A stretch of 64,000 nt of DNA from Dastarcus helophoroides (taxonomy: Eukaryota > Arthropoda > Insecta > Coleoptera > Bothrideridae): NCBI GenBank assembly GCA_028583605.1, contig CM053332.1:27802956-27866955 (forward strand), given 5' to 3'. Shown here one piece after another: positions 11,220-21,739 of the stretch. The notes beneath the pieces are model-generated. The model saw only the letters and a list, made by a program, of their open reading frames with translations, was not told the origin of the DNA and did not search any database. Each line of letters starts with the position of its first letter. Positions within the stretch are counted from its first letter, which is position 1. The translations under genes were made by a program, and so were the position numbers.

Positions 11220-12800
11220 TCTAGAATAGGGCAGGGTGGGGCACTTGCCCCCCCTCTGGCTCTTGAAGCCGCCAAAAATTTATATTCAATTGAAGTTTCC
11301 ATTTCTTCTTCAGAATTCGTACTTTACTTGAAATTTCGACCTTTGTCGATAATTTCAATTCACATTTCGTGATTTTTCGAAAAACTTTTTTAAATTTGAT
11401 TTTTTTGAAAATTTCGATCTTTTTCTCAAAATTTCAAATTTTTTCCAAAATCTATTTTTGCTTTTGTGATTTGTTTGGAAATGTCCATAGTTGTCTGAAA
11501 ATTCGTTTTTCTTTTAGAAATGTTGATTTTATTTCAAGTCCAATCATTTGTATTCCCGAAAATCTCAATATTTTCGTCCAAGTTTATTTTTATCTGAATA
11601 TTTTGTTTTTTTTTTCACAAATTTTTTTTTTATAATTAAAAATTTTCAAAAATAAACGATTTTATCAAAACTTAATTTTCATCAAAACAAGTTCTCTGAA
11701 AAATTGTGAATTTCTTCTCAATTTTGACGTTTCACTTGAATATTTCAAACTGATTTCTCAAAATTTCGCCTATTTCTCCAAATTCCTTTATTGTTCTTAA
11801 CATTTGGATTTTTATGAAAATTTTAACCTTATAGAACCTAATTTTCCAAAAATTGTAATCAGTTTGCTTTTTTTCGAAATTTTGATTTTTATCTCAAAAT
11901 TTGACAGTAAATATTTTTGAAAGTTTTGACTACTTGCTTGAAAATTGTCTTTTTTTCGAAATCTTGACTTTTCTTCTTCAAATGCGTGTTTTCCTTAAAT
12001 GTTTGCTTATCATCAAAAATTCGAAAATTCGCCTTTATTCTCAAAATTCTTTTTTTGGAATGTTCGTTCAAAAACTTTTTTTTTTCGAAATTTTGCTATT
12101 TTTCTCATTAGCTATTCATCTCTTTTCAAATTTCTGCTATTTCTTAATTTCTTTTTTTTATGTTATTTCGACTTTTTTTAAATAAAACTTTTAGGAAATT
12201 TCTCAAAATTCGATTTATTTTCGACATTTCGACTTTTATCTCCAAATATTTTGTGTTTCTAGGATTGTAGACTTTTTCCTCAAAATTGACTCCTGTTGAA
12301 AGTTTTACTTTCTCTAAATTCATTTATGTTCTCTAAATTCGATTGGAATCTTAATAAAAAAAGAAGCCATGTTAAAAAAATTTGTATTTGGGGAAAAAAA
12401 TTGAATTTCTTTACCGAAATTTAAATATTATGTTAAGATTTGAATAAAAAAGTCAATATTTCGAAAAGAATATTTTCGGCAAATTGAGATTTTTTTTTTG
12501 AAATTCGGCTTCTTTTCACAAAATTCGACCTTCGAAAATTTTTTACTTTTTTCGATTTTTCGAAAGTTTTTAAATTTTTGCAGAAGTTAATTTGATTTTC
12601 TGAAAATTTAGACTTTTTCTCGAAATTCGTCTTTTTGAAAGCCACAATTTTTTCTAAATTCTATTTTTTTCCGCTCTTTCTTTCCATTTCTTTTAAATTT
12701 GAATATTGTCTAGAAATTTCGATTATTTTCCCAAGATTTTGACAGTATATTTCGAAATTCGTTTTTATTAATGTTAGGTTTTTGATTTTTTTTTAATTTA
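11220..12800. repeat. T-rich degenerate tract with a conserved leader
   Basis: The tract opens with GGGGCACTT, a C-run, and then TTTATATTCAATTGAAG, a leader that also precedes the 547-bp satellite at 48,850. The rest is irregular AAATTTCGAC / TTTTTC words on the + strand. The frames at 11,369-12,645 are Phe-rich or Lys-rich low-complexity shadows. The tract ends where the foldback element at 12,822 begins. Confidence 0.6.
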
Positions 12801-13281
12801 ACTATGGATTTCCACTTGATATACAAGGTGGAGATACTACACATTAAAATATTACGATTGAGCTCAATATGCTTTATATTAATGTCGCTGGTTTAAGAGA
12901 TACGGGGTGTTCAAAGTTTAAATTTTATTCTAAAATTTCTCAATAATTGAGGAAGTATTCTTCATGGTAGACCCTTATTGACCGGAAATATTACGTTTTT
13001 TTTTTCAATTTATTTAACATTTCTTCGGCCCAGTTTGGAAATATTTAAATTTTTATGGTTTGTTGACAATTTTCTAAACAATTTTTGAAATGCGACTACG
13101 TGATATTTAAATTTATTGAAAACGTCACTTCATGACAGTTTACAAATTAAGAGGTTAGTTTATTTTACATAGAATAGGAATAATGAAAAATAGGAGACCA
13201 AAAAATTAGATGTGGAAAAAATAAAAATTTTGTTTTTTTGATAAATTAGGAAAATATAAAAAATACATAAAAAAGGTTGTA

Positions 13282-13328
13282 GCACTGGACATCGATGTTT
13301 CGCTCTCATTTGAGCTCGTCAGCAGTGC
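13282..13328 (-). ncRNA. Hammerhead ribozyme, type I (family A, left arm)
   Basis: Read on the - strand: stem I GCACTG, core CTGACGA, stem II GCTC with loop AAATGA and GAGC, then GAAA, stem III CATCGATG, the NUH site GTC, and the stem I return strand CAGTGC. Every invariant position of the CUGANGA / GAAA / NUH hammerhead core is present, and both stems I and II pair perfectly. Stem III is self-complementary and too short for a stable hairpin, which in known minimal hammerheads favours cleavage as a dimer. Predicted cleavage follows the C of GTC, at 13,288 in + coordinates. Activity is not tested. Confidence 0.9.
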
Positions 13329-13833
13329 ATAACATGGAAGGGGAACAATGAGGAAGAAATACTTAAAAATAAAAATTTTTTTTTAAAACATAAAAAAGAA
13401 AAATAAAGAAATTTTAACATGAATAGACGTTTCATCATCAATTTAGTGTGTTAAAAATTTACTGTGTTAAAAATTTAAATATTTGAAGCCCGATCCACAA
13501 GAAACAACTACCCCGAGGGCTAATACCCCTTGGCATTGAACTACACTTGTGGGTCGAACTTACATGCTCTTGGCGACTACTGTTCCTAACCGCTGAAATC
13601 TATTCAGCTTGGTAGTTAGAAGCACTCACCATTTGCGGAGTCCGTTCGTTCCGTTAGAGGAATAGGTTTATTCTTCATGGTAGACCCTTGTTGACCGGAA
13701 ATATTACGTTTTTTTCAATTTATTTAACATTTCTTCGGCCCATGTTAAAATTTCTTTATTTTTCTTTTTTATGTTTAAAAAAAAAATTTTTATTTTTAAG
13801 TATTTCTTCCTCATTGTTCCCCTTCCATGTTAT

Positions 13834-13880
13834 GCACTGCTGACGAGCTCAAAAGAGAGCGAAACATCGATGTCCAGTGC
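13834..13880 (+). ncRNA. Hammerhead ribozyme, type I (family A, right arm)
   Basis: Stem I GCACTG (13,834-13,839), core CTGACGA (13,840-13,846), stem II GCTC (13,847-13,850), loop AAAAGA, GAGC (13,857-13,860), GAAA (13,861-13,864), stem III CATCGATG (13,865-13,872), U and C of the cleavage site (13,873-13,874), and stem I return CAGTGC (13,875-13,880). All core nucleotides are intact. It differs from the left-arm ribozyme by one base in the stem II loop. Cleavage would leave a 5' end at 13,875 and about 293 nt to the element end. Confidence 0.9.
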
Positions 13881-15190
13881 TACAACCTTTTTTATGTATT
13901 TTTTATATTTTCCTAATTTATCAAAAAAACAAAATTTTTATTTTTTCCACATCTAATTTTTTGGTCTCCTATTTTTCATTATTCCTATTCTATGTAAAAT
14001 AAACTAACCTCTTAATTTGTAAACTGTCATGAAGTGACGTTTTCAATAAATTTAAATATCACGTAGTCGCATTTCAAAAATTGTTTAGAAAATTGTCAAC
14101 AAACCATAAAAATTTAAGTATTTCCAAACTGGGCCGAAGAAATGTTAAATAAATTGAAAAAAAACGTAATTAAGGAAGTTTTGATGCTATAAATTTAATA
14201 TTTAAGAATTTTATATTTTTTGGTGAAAGAATTACGAATTTTAGGTTTATTTTGACTCTGCCTCTAGAGGGCGCTAGTTTCACATTATTATTTACATAAA
14301 TTAAGTCATACTTTTTTTATCTGTTGAGTTATGCTTAAAGCATGTCAATATTATAAAAAAACGATCAATTCTACAAAGAAAAGGTACTTTTGTTTGAGTC
14401 GCCCAAAGCTATTGCTTTTTGGGTTATTTGCATTTAAAAGGTTCAATGTAATTTTTTTGATTTTTTTATTTTTAAAATATGCAAAGATACGGATAAGGAC
14501 CCAAAGCAGCAGTAAATAGCAATTAAAATTATTGGTATTAGAGACAATAACAAACTTTAAATCGAATGTTGGAAGTGTCTACCACCTACTTCAATAAATT
14601 TTTAATTTCATTTTCTTAAATGTTAAAATCAAAATTTCCATATTATTTTTAAATGTATTTGCGGCTTCTTGGATTATTAACCGCAACTTCTGAAGATAAT
14701 TTAGTTTCTTCCGAAGAATTAAATTCTTCAAATTTGAAAAAATATTATAATATCTGCGCCTTAAAAAATCGTAAAAAATGCATTAAAACTTTTAAATGCA
14801 AATATTTTAAAAACCGATAGTTTTAGACGACTTAAACCAGAGTACCTTTTCTTTGCAGAATTAATTGTTCTTTTATATTCTATATTTGTTTTAAGCGTAA
14901 CTCAACATATAAAAATAAGTATGTATTAATTTACACACATAATATGGCGAATCTAACTTCCTCTAGGAGAAAGGTCAAAATAAGCTAAAAATTCGTAATT
15001 CTTTCACCAAAAAACATAAAATTTTTAATTTTTACATTTATAACATCAAAACTTTTTTAGTAATTGAGAAATTTCAGAAAAAAATTTAAATTCTGAACGC
15101 CCTGTATCTCGTAAACCAGCCACATATTGAGCTCTATCGTAATATTTTTGTATCTTTCTGTCTGTCTGTCATTCTTTCTGACCACCCTGT

Positions 15191-15480
15191 ACAAATTTTG
15201 TCCCCTGAAATCAAGGAGATAAAAAAACAACAAAAGTTGCTCTAACGGGTTTCGATAGCCAAGCTATCATCTTCAGAGATATACTCTCTGGTATCTCAAG
15301 ATTCTTTGGAGAGATACACTATCTCATATTTCATATCAGTATGTTTCTTAAGATGATAGCTTGGCTATCGAAAAGCGTTAGAGCAATTTTTGTTCTATCT
15401 TTTAATATTTTTTAGTTTCAAGGGACAAGATTTGTGTATCAATTTTGGAAGATAACCAAGGACAAGTCCGTTCCAACAAA
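15191..15480. mobile_element. Family C palindromic element
   Basis: The arms run from TTTTGTCCCCTGAAATCAAG inward and from TTTAGTTTCAAGGGACAAG outward. Between them are two inverted copies of a hammerhead-like unit. The right arm continues to GATAACCAAGGAC and GTCCGTTCC, then an A-run, the characteristic 3' tip of this family. The left arm starts later and is therefore truncated where it abuts the foldback element. No ORF. No target-site duplication could be recognised. Confidence 0.75.
15240..15280 (-). ncRNA. Hammerhead-like ribozyme variant (family C)
   Basis: On the - strand: CTGAAGA core, an extra T, stem II GATAGC, loop TTG, GCTATC, then GAAA, CCCG, TT, and AGAG, which can pair with the TCT preceding the core. 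This satisfies CUGANGA, GAAA and NUH (GUU), but the U between core and stem II departs from the consensus and would have to be bulged. Stem I is only about 3 bp here. The opposite-strand partner at 15,347-15,383 has CTTAAGA in place of CTGAAGA, losing the essential core G, and is probably inactive. Confidence 0.5.
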
Positions 15481-15649
15481 AAAAAAAGATTTCCACTTAT
15501 TTCTTTAAATTCGTTTTATTCTCAGAACAGGATATACCTCAATATCCCTGTTTCTGGAAATTTCTACCACCTCCAAATTTTGACTTTTTCTCAAAATTCG
15601 TGTAATTTTTTCAAAATCGGAACAAAATATTAATAAAATGTCATAATCT

Positions 15650-16170
15650 TGCAAAATAGTTTAAAATGTCAAAACAACTTGAATCGACTGGTCGAAATTT
15701 TAAAGAAATTTTCAAAAAAAAACCAAAATTTTTAAAAAAGGTAGAATTTCTTGGAAAAGTCGAAATTTAAGAAGACGTTAAATTTTAAAAAAGTAAGAAT
15801 TTTAGGAGGAAAAATTTGGAAAAAACGTCGGAATTTTCAAAAAGTCAAGGTTTACAAGTGTCAACATTTTGGAAAACAAAATCTACATTTTTATAACCCA
15901 CAATTGAAAACAAACAACATTTTTTTTAAGACAGAGATGTTGAAAAGTCGAAATTTTGAAAGTCGAACGTCTTAAAACAACTGCAATTTCGACAAGTCCA
16001 AATCTTGGAAAAAGGGCAATTTTTCAAAAAAATTGACTTTTTAAAAAATTAGCGGTGTCAAGCTTTCCAAAAAAATTCTGAATTTTTAAAGGCGAAAGAT
16101 TACAAAACAAATCGAAATTATCTGAAATGTCCAAATTTTCAATAAGTCAAAATTTTCAAAAAGTCGAAAT
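15650..16170. repeat. A-rich degenerate tract
   Basis: Short words such as GTCGAAATTT and TTTTCAAAAAAGTC on the + strand. At about 16,170-16,190 the base skew flips abruptly to T-rich text, which continues as the left arm of the giant inverted repeat. The frame at 15,751-15,975 is a composition product. Confidence 0.6.
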
Positions 16171-16174
16171 TTAC

Positions 16175-19100
16175 AGTTATGAAAAAAATCTTTTTTTTTT
16201 TAAATTTCGATATATTTTTTTGAATTTTGGTTTTGTCTAAAAAGACTGATTTTTAAAATGATCTTTTTTCTAAATTTGGATTTATTTGAAAAGTTCGGTT
16301 TTTTCACTTAATTTCCGTTGCACAAATTTCTTTTTTCTTTTGACCTTGCCACTTTTTTAAATATTTTGACTTTTGTTTTAAATTTAGACGGACTGCAAAT
16401 CTCAGCCTTTTTCAAAATTGTTACTATTTTTGAAAATTCTCGAATTTTTTAAACATTTTTACAATTTTTAAAGAATTTTGGTTTTGAAAAATTTTGAATT
16501 AAAAAAAAACTTTAGAATATATCCACGCCATTCTAGATTTTTGGTTGAATATTTTGTTTTTTTTTTAAATTTCGACATTCTCTTTTTTTAAAATAACACT
16601 TTTTTTCAAATTTTCTATTTTTTTCTCAAATGTTGGGTCTTTTTCAAAGTTTTACTTATTCTAAGAATTTCTATATTATTTTCAAATTTCGAGTCTTTCT
16701 TTGACGTATTTTGAAAATTTCTTCCTTTTTCAAAATTTCGGCTTTTTTAAACATTTTATTTATTTTAAAAATTTCGATTCAAAACTTTGATTTTTTTCGA
16801 AAATTTCACTTTATTATTATTAAAAAATGTAGAAGTTTTAAAAGCTCACCTGTTTTCGAAATGTAAGTTTTTTAAATTTTCGAATTTTTTCAAAATTTGA
16901 ATTTTAAAAAAAATTGTAACTTTTTAAAAATGTCGACTATTTTTAAAATTTTAATTATTTCTCAAATTTTTTGACTTTTTGTAAACTTTCGATTCATTTC
17001 GTTTCACTTAAACTATAATTTTTTAAATATGGATGTTATATCAAAATTTGTATTTTTTTTTTTTTTTCATAAACTTCGACTGTCAAAATTTGGACTATTT
17101 TTTTGGTTTTTAAAAACTTTGAATTAAAAAAACTTTAGAAAATATCCACGCGTTTCTAGAATTTTGGTTAAAGATTTTGTTTTTTTTTGAAATTTTTTCA
17201 AAATTTGAATTTTTAAAAAAATTGCTGCTTTCTGAAAATGTCGACTATTTTTAACATTTTAATTATTTCTCAAACTTTTTGACTTTTTGTAAACTTTCAA
17301 TTTTTTAAAGTTTCTGTCATTTGAGCTCGTCAGCAGTCCATAACATAGAAGGGGAACAATGAGGAAGAAATACTTAAAAATAAAATTATTAACTCAGTAA
17401 ATTTTTAACACAGTAAATTGATGATGAAACGTCTATTCATGTTAAAATTTCTTTATTTTTCTTTTTTATATTTTAAAAAATTTTTATTTTGATGAGAGCG
17501 AAACATCGATGTCCAGTGCTACAACCTTTTCTATGTATTTTTTTATATTTTCCTAATTTATCAAAAAAACAACATTTTTATTTTTTCCACATCTAATTTT
17601 TGGTCTTCAATTTTTCATTATTCCTATTCTATGTAAAATAAACTAACCTCTTAATTTGTAAACTGTCATGAAGTGACGTTTTCAATAAATTTAAATATCA
17701 CGTAGTCGCATTTCAAAAATTGTTTAGAAAATTGTCAACAAACCATAAAAATTTAAATATTTCCAAACTGGGCCGAAGAAATGTTAAATAAATTGAAAAA
17801 AACATAATATTTCCGTTCAATAAGGGTCTACCATGAAGAATAGATGCTATATCAAAATTTGTTTTTTTTTTTTTCATAAACTTCGACTGTCAAAATTTGG
17901 ACTATTTTTTTGGTTTTTAAAAATTTTAAATTAAAAAAAAACTTTAGAAAATATCCACGCGTTTCTAGATTTTTGGTTACAGATTTTGTTTATTTTTTTT
18001 GAAATTTCTACATTTATAATTTCCATTTTTTGAAAATTACACTTTTTTTTCAAATTTTCTATTTTTTTCTTAAAATGTTGAGTCTTTCTCGAAGTTTTAC
18101 TTATTCTGAGAATTTCTATATTTATTTTAAAATTTCGACTTTTTCGCAAAATGTTGACGTATTTTGACAATTTCCACCTTTTTCAAAATTTCGCCTCTTT
18201 TGAACATTTTATTTATTTTTAAAATTTCGATTCAAAAGTTTGATTTTTTTCGAAAATTTCAGTTTGTTTTCGAAAAAATTTCGAGATGTTTTTTAAATAT
18301 TTGTGTTTTCTTATTTCGACTTTTTTGCATCTTTGAAAAACTATTTGAAATTTGTGTGCTGAAAATTGTCAAAACGTGGACTTTCCTATAATAATTCTAA
18401 TTTTTCTCGAAGCAACAACTTTCTGACACTATTTTTTTCTCGTTTTTATTCGATTTTTCTGAAAAGTGCAATTTTTTTTTAATGTTTGACATTCTAAGTA
18501 CTTTGACCTTATAAAAATTTCGACATTTCAAAATTTCCACTATTTCTAAATTTGAACTTTTCTGTGAACATTTGAATTTCAAATTTTTGCCTTTTTATCG
18601 AAATATTTGACCTTTTTATAAATAACGATTTATTAAAAAAGTTCAACATTTTAAAATTTTGACTGTAATCAAGTTCTGTTTTTTATCAACATTTCGACCT
18701 TTTTCCTAAACCGTTTGACTTCATTTTTTTTCTCGGAGTTTTGACTTTTTTTGTTAAGTTAAAAAAATCTGCATTTTAATATTTTCATTTTTTTTTCAGA
18801 TTTTAATTCTTATCAAAATTTGGTTTTTTACAAAAGTTTAAGTTTTTTGAAAGTTTAGGCTGAGAATTTTGATTTTTTGTACGTTTTGGCTTTCACAAAA
18901 TTTATTTTTGCAAATTTTGACTTCGAAAAAGTCTACTTTATTTAATTTCGACCTGTGTGTGTATTATAAATATTTTTTGGAAATTTCAGCCTTTTTGAAG
19001 AGTTGGACTCTCGAAATTTCAACAAGTTTTTCATATTTCGACTTTTTTTGAAAATTTTGATTTTTTAAAAATTCTAGCATTTCAAAATATGTACTTTTAT

Positions 19101-19545
19101 TTTCAGAATTTTTCACAATTTCCACTTTTTCAGAATTTCTATTCTTTCAAAATTGTGACTTATTTTTAAAATTTGTATTTTTTTTCGAAATTATACCTTT
19201 TTTAAAAGTATGATTTTAATTAAGAAGCTCCACTTATTTCGAAATTTTGACTTCCTTTAAAAAGTATAAATTTTTTGAAAATTTGGTATTTTGATATTTT
19301 CCTCAAAATTGGTAGTTTAAACTCATAGAAACTGAAAATTACAGATTTTAATTTGCATTATTGATAAGAATTAAAATATTAGACTCTGAATAGAACAATT
19401 AAAATTTCAGGTTTAAGCTCGTATTTTTTTTAACGATTTTCATTTTTAACTGTTTTGATTAAAATGTAAATTTTAACAAAATGGTGAAAAGTTCTAGAAA
19501 AATACAAAAGTATAATTTCTGATTTCTAAATATAAAAAAAAAACA
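16175..19545. repeat. Left arm of a giant inverted repeat
   Basis: Aligned by eye to the reverse complement of 24,800-28,015. Matching islands include the GATGTTATATCAAAATTTG region (17,030) with 26,620-26,650, the TTTGACATTCTAAG area (18,480-18,500) with 25,850-25,870, the GGCTGAGAATTTTGATTTT region (18,858) with 25,480-25,500, and GATTTCTAAAT (19,520) with about 24,820. The text is T-rich and degenerate, but those islands match at specific length and order. The arm contains local duplications (for example TATATCAAAATTTG at 17,038 and 17,848) and a later family A insertion. Confidence 0.7.
17318..17843. mobile_element. Broken family A copy with split hammerhead
   Basis: It begins inside a ribozyme. 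The - strand at 17,318-17,340 holds ACTG, CTGACGA, GCTC and loop bases, with no 3' half. From about 17,491 on the + strand only the 3' half is present (loop end, GAGC, GAAA, CATCGATG, TC, CAGTGC to 17,519), followed by the full right arm to AATAAGGGTCTACCATGAAG and the tip GAAGAA at 17,843. Both breaks fall in the stem II loop. Neither half can cleave alone. No target-site duplication was found. The element is absent from the matching position of the right giant arm. Confidence 0.8.
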
Positions 19546-20071
19546 TCCACCCATATCTTAAGAAAAAGGTTTAAAGGATTATCAATTTCCACTAAAATTG
19601 TGTAAAAATATAATGGCAATTAATTTCAATATTGACAATAATTCTAGCTGAAATTGGCTTTAGGAAAAAAAACTAGTTTGAGTTTAGAGCAAAAATTTCA
19701 AAAAAATCAGACAAAATTGTTTGGATGGAAACAAAATAAAAAGAAAATGACTTCTAAGGTAGAAATCTTTAGAAAAAAGTCGAAATAAAAAAATAGGTTA
19801 AACTTAAAAAATTGAAAGTTAAAATTAGGAATTTTTTGAAAAGCTTTCATTACATGTTTTCTTTCAAAAAATTGACCTTATTTTCAGAATTTTGGCTTCA
19901 AGCTAAAAAAATTACGGCATTCTACTTTTATTTTGATATTTTGACCCTGGAACTCAAAACAGCAAGATTTCAGCCGAATTAAAAAAAAAGTTTCTATTTT
20001 AACTTGACTGCTAAAAAATTAAATGGACTCAAAAAAAAAGAAAAGTACCGAAATTTTAAGAGAAACTTGGC
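19546..20071. other. AT-rich intergenic sequence, no feature
   Basis: Low-complexity A/T text between the giant arm and the family B insertion. No ORF, RNA or repeat is supported. Confidence 0.4.
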
Positions 20072-20283
20072 ATCCAGTTTAAATGCAAGAAGAATGCAAC
20101 CTAGACTACAAATTCATGCAGCCCTCCAGGCGTGTATAGTGAATCATAGGTAGCTGAACTACCAACAGTTGAAACACTGCCACCTAGCGAAGCGGTTGCT
20201 CTCTAGGAGAGTTCCCAGAAGACAAGGATTCTATAATGCGCAGACCAATAGGTTTGAACATTTATTAGATTCGAAGTTTGGAA

Positions 20284-20326
20284 ACCAAATACCGGTTTCG
20301 ATCTTGTTAGATCTCGTCAGTTTGGT
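20284..20326 (-). ncRNA. Hammerhead ribozyme, type I (family B, left arm)
   Basis: On the - strand: stem I ACCAAA, CTGACGA, stem II GATC with loop TAACAA and GATC, GAAA, stem III CCGG, cleavage triplet GTA, stem I return TTTGGT. All invariant core bases are present and stems I and II pair perfectly. CCGG is self-complementary, so an active fold probably needs two molecules. It is identical to the right-arm ribozyme. Confidence 0.9.
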
Positions 20327-20624
20327 ATATCCAACTCGAATGCTAATAAATGTTCCGACAAGTAAGTACTAAAACTTTCACAGGCGTCGAGCGAGTGATT
20401 TTTTAGTACTACCACCTATTGGTCCATAGAGAAACTATGGCCATCGCCATCGCTGCATGAATTTGTAGTCTAGGTTGCATTCTTCTTGCATACGACATTG
20501 TTGGCGATGGCCATAGTTTCTCTATGGACCAATAGGTGGTAGTACTAAAAAATCACTCGCTCGACGCCTGTGAAAGTTTTAGTACTTACTTGTCGGAACA
20601 TTTATTAGCATTCGAGTTGGATAT

Positions 20625-20667
20625 ACCAAACTGACGAGATCTAACAAGATCGAAACCGGTATTTGGT
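20625..20667 (+). ncRNA. Hammerhead ribozyme, type I (family B, right arm)
   Basis: ACCAAA (20,625-20,630), CTGACGA (20,631-20,637), GATC (20,638-20,641), loop TAACAA, GATC (20,648-20,651), GAAA (20,652-20,655), CCGG (20,656-20,659), U (20,660), A (20,661), TTTGGT (20,662-20,667). Predicted cleavage is after 20,661, leaving about 60 nt to the element end on this side. No core position is mutated. Confidence 0.9.
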
Positions 20668-20735
20668 TTCCAAACTTCGAATCTAATAAATGTTCAAACC
20701 TATTGGTCTGTGCATTATAGAATCCAGTTTAAATG

Positions 20736-21640
20736 TTTAAAGATAAATAGGTCCAAGTTAAAAACTTCAACCCGGGATTTCCAGGCGAAGTTTTGGGATC
20801 AATGTCGAAATTTTGAGAAGAGAAAATTAAAAAATCCCAGAAAAAAGAATCGAAAGTTTTACTTCTAACCTCAAAATATGGTTAAAACTAGAAGTAAAAC
20901 GAAGTTTTAAAATAATTAAAAATTCTTTTAGTGGGTCACAAAGAGGAAGTATAAAAATACCCGGCCATGCTAAAAATTGGGAAACGCTGTTATATGTAAT
21001 GCAGTACTTCAAAATTTCTACAAAAAGACGAAATAACGAGATTATAACTCTAAATCATATTTTTTAAATGCATTAGTTAAAATTAAATGTTAAATCAATA
21101 TATTTTTTTAAGTTTAACTTATCTGTTTCGAATTAAAATTCGGAAAAAAATAACAATTTCAAAGTTTAAATTCAGAAATTGCAGAAAATGGTCAAAATTT
21201 CAAACGAAACTGAAACACTTCTGAAAAAAGTTTAGGTGTTTAACTTCTAAAAAATTGTTTTGTCATGAAATTTTTTTACTTGGAGAATTAAGGTTAAGTT
21301 TACTGCTTTTTGATTTTTACTTTTAAAGCAAAAAATAATTTGTGCTCTCCACTTTGTTGTGTGAAAGCTGCGTTGCCTGACTTCCAAGACGTCATGTCAA
21401 TGAGGTATAACTTTAAAAATTAAATAATTATCAGAAAAATATTGTTTCTTTGTAAAATGGGGTTTTCTATGGGTAACATGTTTCATTAACATGAAAATGA
21501 TATGAAAGCATGTTTTCTTTGTGTTTATTCCTTTTTTTTTATTTCTACACGTTTCCTATGACAAGAAACATAATTCGACAAATGTTAACCTAGATATTAC
21601 CACTTTTCGTCCCTGTGCCTGTGAATTTGATTTTGATATA
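20736..21640. other. AT-rich non-coding sequence
   Basis: No repeat shared with the rest of the window and no convincing ORF. The - strand frame at 20,827-21,012 has no recognisable domain and no supporting context. Confidence 0.35.
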
Positions 21641-21650
21641 TTCAAAATAG

Positions 21651-21735
21651 TATCGATATCTTTCTAAAAAATCGACGACAATATATCGATACCAAAATAT
21701 CGATTATTTTGGCTTATTTATCGATATATCGTTGC
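21651..21735. promoter_or_regulatory. Cluster of TATCGATA (DRE-like) sites
   Basis: Three exact TATCGATA octamers lie at 21,651-21,658, 21,684-21,691 and 21,719-21,726, with ATATCGATTA between the last two and CATCCCTAA just downstream. TATCGATA is the DREF/BEAF-32 recognition sequence (DRE) of Drosophila core promoters and chromatin boundaries. The cluster sits at the edge of a distinctly GC-richer stretch (21,740-22,240). This could mark a promoter or insulator, but transcription is not shown. Confidence 0.35.
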
Positions 21736-21739
21736 CATC

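Larger units (their letters stand above)
12957..14167. mobile_element. Family A palindromic element with two opposed hammerheads
   Basis: The outer arms (about 12,975-13,425 and 13,744-14,167) are near-perfect reverse complements. Each contains a complete hammerhead, and reading outward from the centre each ribozyme is in the sense orientation. The left tip reads TTCTTCATGGTAGACCC, and that end is partly repeated inside at 13,670-13,742. The 3' tip of the right arm is A-rich (TTGAAAAAAAAC). It is flanked by AATTGAGGAAGT (12,945-12,956) and AATTAAGGAAGT (14,168-14,179), a 12-bp duplication with one mismatch. The 13,480-13,670 core is non-coding and unrecognised. There is no ORF. It resembles Penelope-like terminal repeats or retrozymes (inference). 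Confidence 0.85.
12822..15205. mobile_element. Foldback element with ~420-bp inverted arms, disrupted by family A
   Basis: The left arm (12,822-12,956, resuming at 14,180-14,460) is the diverged reverse complement of the right arm (about 14,740-15,205). Matching blocks include ACAAGGTGG versus ACAGGGTGG at the tips, ATATTACGAT, GAGCTCAATATG, GAGATACGGGG, TTTTGATG, TTGGTGAAAGAATTACGAA and CAAAGAAAAGGTAC. The unmatched centre is about 14,480-14,740. No transposase frame exists, so this is a non-autonomous MITE-like or foldback element. Removing the family A insertion restores continuity of the left arm with its partner. Confidence 0.75.
20086..20721. mobile_element. Family B palindromic element with two opposed hammerheads
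   Basis: The arms at 20,229-20,447 and 20,504-20,721 are almost perfect reverse complements. The left side extends a further 143 bases (20,086-20,228), and its outer 40 bases reappear inverted in the loop (about 20,452-20,491). The 14-mer ATCCAGTTTAAATG flanks it at 20,072-20,085 and 20,722-20,735, a perfect target-site duplication. Each arm holds a full hammerhead facing outward. There is no credible ORF: the frame at 20,169-20,372 reads through the ribozyme. Diverged pieces of the same family lie at 24,005-24,165 and 28,128-28,262. Confidence 0.9.
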
